From NCBI GenBank assembly GCA_028706795.1, contig JAQTVK010000007.1, positions 1 through 14,714 of the forward strand: a stretch of 14,714 nucleotides of DNA, written 5' to 3'. This document shows, piece by piece, positions 1 to 8,026 of this stretch. Position numbers and translations under genes: made by a program. Every line of letters starts with the position of its first letter. Within the stretch, counting starts at the first letter, position 1. The notes beneath the pieces are model-generated. The model searched no databases, had not been told where the DNA came from, and saw nothing but the letters and a program-made list of their open reading frames with translations. The stretch comes from Candidatus Omnitrophota bacterium (GTDB taxonomy: Bacteria; Omnitrophota; Gorgyraeia; Pluralincolimonadales; Pluralincolimonadaceae).

Positions 1-885
1 AGGCGAATCGTCCATAAGGTCGAGGTGCTCGGGGAGTAAGCTAAGGTCTGCTCCTTTTGCCGCAAATAGCCACCCCCTGTTGTGGCCGTCCAATTCCTTC
101 TTTATCTCCCGCGCGGCCTTTTCCATGTAAGCGGCTTCTCTTTCCGTCACGACAAAGGCGACGCGCAGTATCCTGCCCCATCTCTTCTCGAATATCCGGG
201 CGCTCCTGTCGAAGGTGCCATCCTTGTCCTTGAGGAACTTGCCGGATCTCCCCTCCTCATGGTATACGTAGCATCCTTTCGCCATCGCACATTTAAACCC
301 GGCGGCCTGCGCCCTGCGGCTGTAATCCGTGTCCTCGAAATAGGCATAACCGTATTTGTCGTCTAGAAATCCGATCTTTTCTACCACTTCGCGCTTTATC
401 AGCATGCAGAAACCGACACAGGCGTTCATCTCGACCCACTTGCCGGAGTGTTTCCTGAATCCCCGCGCAAATTCATCCAGCGTGGTCTCTTTCCCGAAAC
501 GCAGGCCGAAATTATTTGAGGAAGGGTTGACGATGCCTATCGAGGTGCCGCCCTCGGCCACCCTTATCATCTCCTCCAGCCAACCTTCGGTCGCGATTAT
601 ATCGTTGTTAAGCAGGCATACATAAGGGGCGCGGGAAATTTCCATCCCCTTGTTCATCCCGCGGGGAAATCCTTCATTAAGGCTGTTGAAGATGACCTCT
701 ATCCGGAGGTTACGCCCCTCTTTAAGCGACGACAGGTATCCCTTCAGGCCTTCTTCGGTCGAGCCGTTATCGATTATTATCAGGCGCGAGGGGACGCCGG
801 TACAGCGCAGCAATGATTCAACGCACCGTTTCAGGATGGCGAGGTTATTCCAACTCAATAGGACGAGGTCGCACCTTATTTCCAT
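1..885 (-). CDS. Family 2 glycosyltransferase, 3' end cut by window edge
   Basis: The reading frame is open for 295 codons from an ATG at 885 to the left edge of the window, so the C-terminus is missing. The GT-A fold is clear. The N-terminus has a LVLLSWNN strand, IIIDNGST lies at about residues 36-43, and LLNNDI at 91-96 is the nucleotide/metal-binding DxD equivalent. VGFCMLIKREVVEKIGFLD follows near 157-175, and YFEDTDYSRRAQ at 182-193 carries the acidic catalytic motif. This is the rhamnosyltransferase/WcaE-like GT2 type that transfers a sugar from a nucleotide donor at the cytoplasmic membrane face. Residues after about 243 (AFVVTERE onward) lie beyond the catalytic core and may begin a further domain. 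The start overlaps the upstream gene's stop by 10 bp. An in-frame ATG also occurs at 891, but the ribosome binding site favours 885. Donor and acceptor cannot be told. Confidence 0.9.
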   Translation of the reverse strand, partial: MEIRCDLVLLSWNNLAILKRCVESLLRCTGVPSRLIIIDNGSTEEGLKGYLSSLKEGRNLRIEVIFNSLNEGFPRGMNKGMEISRAPYVCLLNNDIIATEGWLEEMIRVAEGGTSIGIVNPSSNNFGLRFGKETTLDEFARGFRKHSGKWVEMNACVGFCMLIKREVVEKIGFLDDKYGYAYFEDTDYSRRAQAAGFKCAMAKGCYVYHEEGRSGKFLKDKDGTFDRSARIFEKRWGRILRVAFVVTEREAAYMEKAAREIKKELDGHNRGWLFAAKGADLSLLPEHLDLMDDSP

Positions 886-1712
886 CCGCATGCCTCCAGC
901 ATCCTCTTCAGGCTGGCTTCATAGGTATACCGGCTGACAGCAAGGGCGCGGCCTTCGGCGGCTATCTTTGCCCTCTCATCGCCATGGGAAAGATAATATT
1001 CCGCCTTCTTCAATAATTCCCCTGCGCTGCCGTATGTCACGAGGTTCTTTTTGTCCTCGAATAACTCGTTAAAACCGGTGTCATCTTTCAACCGGTTCGT
1101 GACAAGCAGCGCCCCGCACGAAAGCACTTCGAACATCCTCATGTTTATATCGTCGTTTATCGAATAATTGAACCCGATCTTGGCGCTGCTGTAGATGTTA
1201 GACATAAAGCGCGAATCCGCCCTGCCGATATAACTTTCCGGGTATCTCCGCGCGAGAAGCTTAAGCAGTTCTCCCCTTAGATTCTTCTTGCCTTCCGTCC
1301 CGACGAAAGCGATGTCGAGCTTACGCTCGATACCAAGGTCTTTATGGACCTCCGGATCACAGGCTATATGGACCCACTCGGCGTCTATGCCCGTGTCTTT
1401 TTTAAGTTTTTTCACGCCGGTCTTTTGGGCGCAAAAGACAAATCCGTAATGCCCAGCCTGTTCTTTTATCTTTTTATACGGTTTTTCGAGATGGGTATCT
1501 ATCGCATAAAAAGCGGAAGGCTTGAGATGTCCCGGTATATCATATTTGTAGTCACCATGGTCGATACGCAGGTAGAGGTCATATCCGGCAGGGATATTGT
1601 TATTGCTCGTCCAGAAATGGTCGAATTCTATTCCCATCTTCGCCGCGGCGCGCTCGAAATAACGCCCTATCGTGTCTTCCCTCTCCTTGTTAAAGACCAG
1701 CGCAAGTCTCAT
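876..1712 (-). CDS. CgeB-like glycosyltransferase (Glyco_trans_1_2 type)
   Basis: The 278-residue protein matches the CgeB/YkvP-like group of GT-B glycosyltransferases. The C-terminal signature is clear: NYSINDDINMRMFEVLSCG at about 182-200, followed by ALLVTN, then NELFEDKKNLVTY at 215-227, and a terminal helix with RYTYEASLKRML. This is the donor-binding half of a GT4-like fold. The short N-terminal half (LALVFNK, then DLYLRIDHGDY and FYAIDTH) resembles the DUF3880-type acceptor half. It probably transfers a sugar onto a growing surface glycan, but the substrate is unknown. The ATG at 1712 overlaps the TGA of the preceding GT9 gene in an ATGA motif, a sign of coupling within the operon. Confidence 0.85.
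   Translation of the reverse strand: MRLALVFNKEREDTIGRYFERAAAKMGIEFDHFWTSNNNIPAGYDLYLRIDHGDYKYDIPGHLKPSAFYAIDTHLEKPYKKIKEQAGHYGFVFCAQKTGVKKLKKDTGIDAEWVHIACDPEVHKDLGIERKLDIAFVGTEGKKNLRGELLKLLARRYPESYIGRADSRFMSNIYSSAKIGFNYSINDDINMRMFEVLSCGALLVTNRLKDDTGFNELFEDKKNLVTYGSAGELLKKAEYYLSHGDERAKIAAEGRALAVSRYTYEASLKRMLEACGWK
893..897 (-). promoter_or_regulatory. Ribosome binding site choosing the GT2 start at 885
   Basis: GGAGG on the minus strand ends 7 nt before the ATG at 885 but only 1 nt before the alternative in-frame ATG at 891. A 7-nt spacing is normal and a 1-nt spacing is not, so 885 is the preferred start. The site lies inside the last codons of the upstream CgeB-like gene, which suggests translational coupling. 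Confidence 0.6.
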
Positions 1713-2794
1713 TCGGCCGCCAAAGCCTCCTCTGCTGCCTTTAAAACCGCTTCAACGCTTATCCCGGAGACGCATTTCCTCTCGGCGCACTCTTTCATCT
1801 TGAAATCCCTGTAACAGGGGCGGCATGCGACATCCTCTTTAACAACTTTATGCCTTCCTGAGGGCGGGTACTGCCCATACACCTTCTCATCGACCGGCCC
1901 GAATATCCCGACCGTCTTCGCGCCGGCCGCAACAGCAAGATGCAATGGGCCGCCGTCATTGGCGATGACCAGCCCGCACAGGGCCATCAGTGCCGCCGAA
2001 CGCAGTAGCGTAGCCTTGCCGCAAACCATCATAACCGGGTTCTTCATGGCTTTTGCCGTATTTTCGCATATCCGGGCCTCGGCATCGCTCCCCAATAAGA
2101 GCACTTTCGCGCCCCGCTCTTCTATAAGCCGGTCGGCAACCGCGGCAAAACCCTCGCTTCGCCAATGTTTAATCGCCGCCTCTCTACCCCAGCTCGCGCC
2201 TCCTGCCGGCGCGATACCGATAATCATCTCCCCATCTTTGATCCCGTTTGTTTTGAGGAAATTGCGCGCCCATTCCTTGTCTTCCTGAGAAAGGTAGAGG
2301 CGGATCCTTTTCTGGGCCGGCTCAATGCCAATAAACCGTAAAAGCTCAAGATAATATTCTATTACATGCTTATCATGATAACCGCCTATCGATATTTTCC
2401 TCGTCAGCAAGGTCCCCCTGTTCTTGTAGTCGAACCCTATCGTCTCTTTGATCCCCGCAAGGAAGCAGATAAACCAATATTCCCTGCTCAGCGAAAGGTC
2501 TATGGCCGCATCGAATTTTTTCTCCCTGATATCTTTCGCCAGGGCGAAGAGCTTTTTGAAATATCCGGCCTTTGATCCTTTCCAGAGCGCTCTCAGTTCA
2601 TCTTTTTCGTAGATGAAGACCCATTTTATATCCGGGTTAGATTTCAGCAAGGGCTCTGTGCGGCGGTTGCAGAGAAAACCTATCCCGGAACCCTCGATCT
2701 GCGCGCTCAGCGACTCGATAAGCGGAGTCGTAAAAAGCACGTCCCCTATCCCGAAAGGATTGATGATAAGTATATTTTTTAGGGCTTTTTGCAT
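1709..2794 (-). CDS. GT9 heptosyltransferase-family glycosyltransferase (copy 2)
   Basis: This 361-residue protein is a GT9 enzyme of the ADP-heptose:LPS heptosyltransferase (WaaC/WaaF) family. NILIINPFGIGDVLFTTP at 7-24 carries the glycine-aspartate pair (Gly17-Asp18) in which the Asp corresponds to the catalytic base of WaaC. IAPAGGASWGREAAIKHW at about 194-211 is the nucleotide-binding region. NDGGPLHLAVAAGAKTVGIFGP at 279-300 is the donor-site signature. Four cysteines near the C-terminus (Cys324, 327, 336, 341) follow the CxxC...C...C arrangement seen in many GT9 proteins. The family normally adds heptose to an LPS inner core. Many environmental GT9 proteins have unknown acceptors, so waaF is not assigned. 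It overlaps the preceding GT9 gene by 16 bp and the following gene by 4 bp. Confidence 0.92.
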   Translation of the reverse strand: MQKALKNILIINPFGIGDVLFTTPLIESLSAQIEGSGIGFLCNRRTEPLLKSNPDIKWVFIYEKDELRALWKGSKAGYFKKLFALAKDIREKKFDAAIDLSLSREYWFICFLAGIKETIGFDYKNRGTLLTRKISIGGYHDKHVIEYYLELLRFIGIEPAQKRIRLYLSQEDKEWARNFLKTNGIKDGEMIIGIAPAGGASWGREAAIKHWRSEGFAAVADRLIEERGAKVLLLGSDAEARICENTAKAMKNPVMMVCGKATLLRSAALMALCGLVIANDGGPLHLAVAAGAKTVGIFGPVDEKVYGQYPPSGRHKVVKEDVACRPCYRDFKMKECAERKCVSGISVEAVLKAAEEALAAE

Positions 2795-3768
2795 AATTTC
2801 CCGCTCACCGCTTCAAATACGTCGTCAACAGTGATATCCCCTACGCTTGGCCTTCCGATGACGATATGCCCCTCGCCGTAAGGCCCCCATCTTTTTGATG
2901 ACCCTCCAGGGCGCGACTCCCCGAAAAGAGCGGCTACCGGAGAACCAACTGCAGAGGCAATATGCACCGGCCCCGAATCGCACGATAGCAGGAGGGCCGA
3001 CCTTTTTAAAAACGCCCCGAATTCCTTAAGAGCCAGCCTGCCGGTAAGGTCTACGGCCGTATTGCGCATCTTCGCCTTTACTTCGGCAGCTGCATTTCGC
3101 TCGTCTTCCCCGCCGACCAAAACGGCTTTTACTCCGTATGCGTCGATCATCTTATCGCAGACCCGTGCGAAGTTTCCGGCCGGCCATAATTTTTCCGGAT
3201 TACTCGTGCCGGGATGGACGGCTACAAAACCGCCTCCGGCGAGCCCGTTCTGCGACAATATCTCTTCCGCGGCGCGTTCGTCCGACCCTGCCAATGGAAA
3301 ACAAAGTCTTTTGCTTAAGGTACCGGCGCCGGCAGCCTTTGCGAGGTCGAGGTTATATTCCACCTCATGTTTCTCGCAAAGATATTTTTCATCTTTTATA
3401 ACGCGCGTGAGAAGGAACCCGAGTTTCCTGTCATAGCCTACCCTGGCGGGTATCCCGGCGAGAAAGGCGGCGACATTAAAGAATTTGCTCGGGTTGAAGA
3501 TGACGGCCATATCGAATCCCGATCTCCGCAGGAAACGGATAAATCTTAAGCGCTTAGCAAGCGAATCCAGCTCGCAACCGGGGTCGAGCTTGATGATGGA
3601 ATCGATGCAGGGGTTACCTTCGACCACAGGCGAAGAAGACGCCTTTACCGCAAGCGTTATTTTCGCTTCAGGAAAACTCGCGCGCATTGATGCGAACGCC
3701 GGGGTGGTAAGCAGTAACTCGCCTATCCTGTCCGTCCTGACGAGAAGGATCCTGCGGGGATTTGGCAA
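2779..3768 (-). CDS. GT9 heptosyltransferase-family glycosyltransferase (copy 1), TTG start
   Basis: This is a 329-residue GT9 protein. RRILLVRTDRIGELLLTTP opens the protein. VAVHPGTSNPEKLWPAGNF at about 182-200 is the nucleotide-binding segment. SCDSGPVHIASAVGSPVAALFG at 262-283 is the conserved donor-binding motif. At Glu17 it has GE where WaaC and WaaF have GD, so the position of the catalytic Asp is conservatively changed. The start is TTG at 3768. It sits directly before the first conserved strand, with AGG about 6 nt upstream. The next in-frame Met is residue 28, inside the conserved domain. Seven bases separate it from the ligase gene upstream, and it overlaps the second GT9 gene by 16 bp. 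The two GT9 genes are diverged neighbours rather than a recent duplication. Confidence 0.9.
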   Translation of the reverse strand: MPNPRRILLVRTDRIGELLLTTPAFASMRASFPEAKITLAVKASSSPVVEGNPCIDSIIKLDPGCELDSLAKRLRFIRFLRRSGFDMAVIFNPSKFFNVAAFLAGIPARVGYDRKLGFLLTRVIKDEKYLCEKHEVEYNLDLAKAAGAGTLSKRLCFPLAGSDERAAEEILSQNGLAGGGFVAVHPGTSNPEKLWPAGNFARVCDKMIDAYGVKAVLVGGEDERNAAAEVKAKMRNTAVDLTGRLALKEFGAFLKRSALLLSCDSGPVHIASAVGSPVAALFGESRPGGSSKRWGPYGEGHIVIGRPSVGDITVDDVFEAVSGKLCKKP

Positions 3769-3775
3769 ATTAGAC

Positions 3776-5248
3776 CTATTCAGGCTGGACCTTTACGATA
3801 GCGAGTCCGCATAAGGACCAAAAAAGGACCGCCAACGGAAGGGAATAAAGATTAGTATCGACGAAACTATTGGCAAGAGTAGCCATTATACAGGCGGCAG
3901 CGCCTATTACGGCGGCCTTCACGAACTTGTCGGAAGTGATAAAAAACCTTGAGATCGCACGGATGAAAACACTCACGCAGAACCACAAAAAGACTAAAAG
4001 GCCTATTATCCCTGTTTCGGCGGCTATCTGGAGGAAACAGTTATGGGCATAAACAATCTCGCTGTAATCCGGAGGCCTGTATTTTTCGAAGACGCTCATA
4101 AATGTATTGAGGCCATGGCCGAATACCGGCTTGTCCAAAAACATCCTCCAGCCTGTCTTCCATATTATAAGCCTGTCGACGGAAGAGGCGTCGCTTCCTA
4201 ATTTGGAGAAGTAATCAATCTGCGCTTTAATAGGCGGGGGCGCGATCAAGGCCGTTAACGAGGCTAACAGGACAAGGATAATGAGCACCGCAACAAGACG
4301 TCTCCATCCGGTAAAGATAAGAAGAAATAAAAACCCCGCAAGAAACCCCAACCATGCCCCTCTCGAAAAAGTAAGCACCAGGCAGGCCGCAAGCACGAGT
4401 GATATCACCAAAAGCCCGCACTTCTTCTTCCAATCTTTCGCGTTAAAGGCGATAAGCGCAAGCGGCAAAGGCAGCATAGTCGCAACGTAAGTGCCGAAAT
4501 CGTTCGGGGCTTTGAATGCCGCGGTTATTTTTGCCTTTTCGAACATAGGGAAATTCCGGAAAAGGTCGTAGCCCGCCAATCTCTGGTATATGCCGTCTAT
4601 TCCGGAAAAAAGCGCAGCTACCAAAAAAACGGAAACGAGGTTGAAAACCCGCCTTGGGGTATTGATGACATCCGCTATGATCAGGAATATCAGGAGATAT
4701 TCCATGACTTTGAAGAGGAACGCCTCGGCGCTCATCCCTAACCTCTGGCTTGTGAACGCAGAAGCTATCAGGCTCACAGCTATAAAGGATATGATCGAGG
4801 CCTTCAGGTTGAACCCGTAACTCGACCTGACGACAGCCAGGGCTATTATAAAAAAGAGCGTACCCAGGAATATGGCGAATAAGGTTACCGGGAGGAACAC
4901 CCCTGTCGCGAACAGGTCTCCTTCGATATCAAAATGGTGCGAGATGACCGCCAGGGATATCATTATCGATGAATAGACAAGGAGGACCATCAGGACGCCC
5001 AGGGGCGTTATCACCTTAAGCAGGCCATAAGTCGTTTCCGGAGGGACGAATGATTTTCTCTTCTCGAGCGTCCATTCCCATGCCTTGAGGCCGTTTTTAT
5101 ACAGCCAGATCATTATCGCCAATGTGGCAAAGACCTCGACCACGCTCTTTGAGGTAGGGATAAAGAAAACGAGGGTATAAACCATATACTCGATGACCTT
5201 GTCGCAGCCCGCATACAATCTTTGTCTGCCGGCATTCATATCGGTCAT
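3776..5248 (-). CDS. O-antigen ligase/polymerase family membrane protein (Wzy_C)
   Basis: This is a 490-residue multi-spanning membrane protein. TFSRGAWLGFLAGF at about 293-306 is the hallmark Wzy_C helix. A periplasmic loop at roughly 335-400 holds SVDRLIIWKTGWRMF, GHGLNTFMSVFEKY and AHNCFLQIAAETG, which include the Arg and His conserved in WaaL and Wzy proteins. It would either ligate an undecaprenyl-linked glycan to its acceptor or polymerise repeat units at the outer face of the inner membrane. Sequence alone does not separate the two. It is longer than many relatives because residues about 75-140 add hydrophobic helices ahead of the usual core. Its ATG overlaps the TGA of the transferase fusion in an ATGA motif, tying it to the enzyme that starts the lipid-linked glycan. 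Confidence 0.88.
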   Translation of the reverse strand: MTDMNAGRQRLYAGCDKVIEYMVYTLVFFIPTSKSVVEVFATLAIMIWLYKNGLKAWEWTLEKRKSFVPPETTYGLLKVITPLGVLMVLLVYSSIMISLAVISHHFDIEGDLFATGVFLPVTLFAIFLGTLFFIIALAVVRSSYGFNLKASIISFIAVSLIASAFTSQRLGMSAEAFLFKVMEYLLIFLIIADVINTPRRVFNLVSVFLVAALFSGIDGIYQRLAGYDLFRNFPMFEKAKITAAFKAPNDFGTYVATMLPLPLALIAFNAKDWKKKCGLLVISLVLAACLVLTFSRGAWLGFLAGFLFLLIFTGWRRLVAVLIILVLLASLTALIAPPPIKAQIDYFSKLGSDASSVDRLIIWKTGWRMFLDKPVFGHGLNTFMSVFEKYRPPDYSEIVYAHNCFLQIAAETGIIGLLVFLWFCVSVFIRAISRFFITSDKFVKAAVIGAAACIMATLANSFVDTNLYSLPLAVLFWSLCGLAIVKVQPE

Positions 5249-7032
5249 CTCAGGTATATCCCGCTCACTTGATGATACAACGCTCCGCTTTCCCTGCAGA
5301 TCGCTTCAATATCCACTTTTGTCTTTTCGCATGCTGAAGGAATGGCGATGATCACCTCGTCTATCGAATGTTCCTCGACCAGCCGCGGTATATCAGACCT
5401 TACTCCCAGGACCGAGACCCCCTGGATCCTCCTTCCCTGCTTCGACAGGTCATCGTCTACAAATCCCACCGGCCAGTAATTAAAGGCCTTGTTCTTGCGC
5501 ACTTCCCGGAGGAAGGCATCACCGGTATCTCCGGCCCCGAAGATCAATATCTTTTTCCCTTTCGCGTCCAGCGAAACGAATATCTGCTCCCTAAAGAGCC
5601 TGAAAGCGACCCTCACCGCGGACATGAGGATCAGCAGGATCATTGCGTCCAGAAGGAATATCATCCTTGAGAAATGTTCGAACCTGAACGCCAGTACGAG
5701 CGCGGCCGCCGAAACCAAAGATCCTAATATGACGCCTTTGACTATGTTCAAGATCTCATTAAGCCCTATATATCTCCAGATATTCCCATAAACACCGGTA
5801 ATCGAAAAAGCCAGCAGTTTTATCACTATCATTATCGGGAGCGATTTCGCTATCAGCCCGAAATTAAAAAGGTCTACGACGCCGTCATAGCGGATTAGGT
5901 AGCTGGAGAAATAAGCGATGCAGATCAAGCAGAGGTCGCATACCACTTCGAAAATAACCCTTTTATATTTTATCAGCGCATCTATAAGTTCGGATTGGTT
6001 CTTATAATATGCGACGTCACGCGGCGAAGCAGGTAGCGCCTCATCCTTCCTGCGGGTCATCTTGCTGAGAAATACGCCGAGCGAGAAGACGACTATGAAA
6101 AGAAGCGTCACTACGGTAATGCTTACGTATGCCTTCACATAGAAAGAGGCGTATGCCACGAGCCCGAAGAGGAGCGCTATCAAGTACAAAGTTGTGACCG
6201 CTTTTCTTTCATGCCAGCCAAGAAAGACCATCCTGTGCGAGGTATGGTCTTTACCTCCCTTCGCCACAGACCTCCCGTCTATCGTCCTTGTAACCGTGAC
6301 AAAAATCGTATCGAAGATCGGGACTGCGAGCGCTAAGACGGGTATAGATAAGACAAGGAAAAGGCGCGATGCCTCTTTCCACGTACCCATCACAGTGATC
6401 GACGCAAGCATGAAACCCAAAAACATCGCGCCGCAATCTCCCATGAATATCTTGGCCGGATGGAAATTATGCGGTAAGAAGCCTAATGCCGCGCCTCCCA
6501 GTATAAGCGCAAACATCGCCATTTCGTTATTCTTGAGCGCCAATGCGCAGGCAAAGACAGTAAGTGAGGCTATCGCTGCCACTCCCGAAGACAAGCCATC
6601 CATATTATCGAGCAGGTTGAAGGAATTGGTTATGCCGACTATCCACAGGATAGTAAGCGGTATGGCTAATACCGAAGGTATTATATTTATCGTGACCCCT
6701 GATATGACGGTCAGGGAAGCGCAGACTATCTGGCCTACGAGCTTGGACTGCGGGCTTAATCCTTTGAGGTCGTCTGCTACTCCGAGCAAAAATATAGAGG
6801 TGCCCCCGATGAGGAGCCCAAGGCCTCCCTTCATTCCTTTTAGGTAGACCAGGTAGGCTATTAAAAACGCGGCATATATGGCTACACCGCCCATGAGCGG
6901 GATAACGTTCTTATGCCACCTGTCCTCTTTTGGCTTTGCTACAACACCCGCGCGGCCCGCTATCGCTTTTACCAGCGGCGTAAGGAGGAAACTGATGAAA
7001 AATGCCGTCAGGAACAGGTATGCGAATTTCAC
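5245..7032 (-). CDS. Fusion: WecA/MraY-type sugar-1-phosphate transferase plus CapD/WbpM N-terminal half
   Basis: This 595-residue protein has two parts. Residues 1-325 form a polytopic PNPT (WecA/TagO/MraY) enzyme: WHKNVIPLMGGVAIY at 39-53, VADDLKGL at 85-92, LLDNMDGLSSG at 140-150, FMGDCGAMFLGF at 196-207 and KDHTSHRMV at 261-269. These acidic and His motifs bind Mg and the nucleotide sugar, and the enzyme transfers a sugar-1-phosphate to undecaprenyl phosphate. Residues about 358-475 are four further membrane helices. Residues 493-590 form a Rossmann domain (ILIFGAGDTGDAFLR at 495-509, VGFVDDD at 522-528). Together these match the N-terminal half of WbpM/CapD-type dehydratases. The chain ends at GIYLR, where the catalytic SDR half would begin, so that half is absent. 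The start is GTG at 7032, next to the first membrane helix. It lies 2 bp after the epimerase gene. Confidence 0.9.
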   Translation of the reverse strand: MKFAYLFLTAFFISFLLTPLVKAIAGRAGVVAKPKEDRWHKNVIPLMGGVAIYAAFLIAYLVYLKGMKGGLGLLIGGTSIFLLGVADDLKGLSPQSKLVGQIVCASLTVISGVTINIIPSVLAIPLTILWIVGITNSFNLLDNMDGLSSGVAAIASLTVFACALALKNNEMAMFALILGGAALGFLPHNFHPAKIFMGDCGAMFLGFMLASITVMGTWKEASRLFLVLSIPVLALAVPIFDTIFVTVTRTIDGRSVAKGGKDHTSHRMVFLGWHERKAVTTLYLIALLFGLVAYASFYVKAYVSITVVTLLFIVVFSLGVFLSKMTRRKDEALPASPRDVAYYKNQSELIDALIKYKRVIFEVVCDLCLICIAYFSSYLIRYDGVVDLFNFGLIAKSLPIMIVIKLLAFSITGVYGNIWRYIGLNEILNIVKGVILGSLVSAAALVLAFRFEHFSRMIFLLDAMILLILMSAVRVAFRLFREQIFVSLDAKGKKILIFGAGDTGDAFLREVRKNKAFNYWPVGFVDDDLSKQGRRIQGVSVLGVRSDIPRLVEEHSIDEVIIAIPSACEKTKVDIEAICRESGALYHQVSGIYLR

Positions 7033-7034
7033 CT

Positions 7035-8000
7035 TTAGCTATTTCCTTTTGTATACCTGACAACGTCTTCGATGATCGTCTTTAGGTCGACGGTAGGCTT
7101 GAATCCGATGAGATCGCGTATCTTCGTTGTGTCAGGGACCCTTCTCTCCATATCTTCGAAGCCCTCCTCATACGCCTTCTCATAAGGTATACGGACTATC
7201 TTTGAGCGGCTCCCGGTTATCCCAATGACCTTTTGGGCTAACCCTTCGATAGTTATCTCTTCCTGGCTTCCGATATTGAAGACCTGCCCATAGGCCTTTT
7301 GGTTCTCTATAACCTTAGGCAATGTGCTGACTACATCCTTGACGTGCAGAAAACACCTTGATTGCTTCCCTGAACCATAAACCGTAATATCTTTATTCTC
7401 CAAGGCCTGTTTTACGAACCTCGGAAGAACCATGCCGTACGCCCCCGACTGCCGGGGCCCTACGGTATTAAAAAGCCTGACGATCGTGGCCGGGACATTT
7501 TTCTCTTTCCAGTATACGTAGGCGAGCATCTCATCTACCGCCTTAGCGGTCGAATAGCTCCACCTCGATTTAAGCGGCGAGCCGAGTATCCTGTCCTGGT
7601 CCTCCTTCAGCGGCCCTTGCGTATTCTTACCGTATATCTCGGAAGTCGACGTGATAAGCACTTTTTTATGGTAGCGATATGCCATCTCCAGGACGATCTC
7701 GCTCCCTTTGATGTTCGTCGTAAGGGATTCAAGCGGATGGTTTACGATAAGTTCCACTCCAACGGCTGCGGCCAGGTGGAATATGGCATCGCAGCGTTCG
7801 GCGAGCTTGTCTACCAGGGACTCGTCAAGTATCGTCCCGACAACAAGCTGGAAAGCGGCATTACCCTCTAGATGTTTTACATTTTCTATCTTCCCGGTAG
7901 AAAGATCATCGAGGACCGTGACTTTGTGCCCCTCGCCTAACAGCTTGTCCGACAGATGGGAACCGATGAAACCGGCCCCTCCGGTGATCAAATAATGCAC
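7035..8000 (-). CDS. NAD-dependent nucleotide-sugar epimerase/dehydratase (extended SDR), GTG start
   Basis: The 321-residue protein is an extended short-chain dehydrogenase. ITGGAGFIGSHL at 5-16 is the NAD-binding GxxGxxG. VTVLDDLSTGK follows with the Asp that selects NAD. TSTSEIYG at 117-124 and YSTAK at 149-153 supply the Ser/Thr, Tyr and Lys catalytic residues. VRLFNTVGPR at 174-183 and EDMERRVPD at 282-290 are substrate-side motifs shared with UDP-glucose epimerases and UDP-glucuronate decarboxylases. It would convert one nucleotide sugar to another in the cytoplasm to feed the transferases, but the exact reaction cannot be fixed. The GTG start at 8000 is supported by an AAAAGGAG site 8 nt upstream, and it is the first gene behind the promoter in the gap at 8001-8061. 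The YxxxK motif shows it is not the missing catalytic half of the adjacent fusion, because that family has Met in place of Tyr. Confidence 0.9.
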   Translation of the reverse strand: MHYLITGGAGFIGSHLSDKLLGEGHKVTVLDDLSTGKIENVKHLEGNAAFQLVVGTILDESLVDKLAERCDAIFHLAAAVGVELIVNHPLESLTTNIKGSEIVLEMAYRYHKKVLITSTSEIYGKNTQGPLKEDQDRILGSPLKSRWSYSTAKAVDEMLAYVYWKEKNVPATIVRLFNTVGPRQSGAYGMVLPRFVKQALENKDITVYGSGKQSRCFLHVKDVVSTLPKVIENQKAYGQVFNIGSQEEITIEGLAQKVIGITGSRSKIVRIPYEKAYEEGFEDMERRVPDTTKIRDLIGFKPTVDLKTIIEDVVRYTKGNS

Positions 8001-8008
8001 GAATTTGT

Positions 8009-8016
8009 CTCCTTTT
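8009..8016 (-). promoter_or_regulatory. Ribosome binding site for the epimerase GTG start
   Basis: AAAAGGAG on the minus strand ends 8 nt before the GTG at 8000. There is no competing ATG between this site and the conserved NAD-binding motif, so it supports the non-ATG start. Confidence 0.7.
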
Positions 8017-8026
8017 GTAGTACTAT

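Noticed and set aside
1344..1814. 156-codon open frame on the plus strand
   Set aside because: It is antisense across two overlapping, well-supported glycosyltransferase genes and crosses their junction, with no family match.
1709..3768. Recent tandem duplication of the two GT9 genes
   Set aside because: The proteins share only family motifs. They differ in length, C-terminal cysteines and the catalytic-site residue, so they are old paralogues or separate acquisitions.
6194..6847. 217-codon open frame on the plus strand
   Set aside because: It lies entirely antisense to the strongly conserved transferase domain of the fusion gene. Its translation has no recognisable motif and it has no good start signal.
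7035..8000. Epimerase gene as the detached catalytic half of the CapD/WbpM-type fusion next to it
   Set aside because: It has a full N-terminal NAD-binding motif of its own and a YSTAK catalytic motif. The CapD/WbpM catalytic half has Met in place of Tyr, so it belongs to a different SDR branch.
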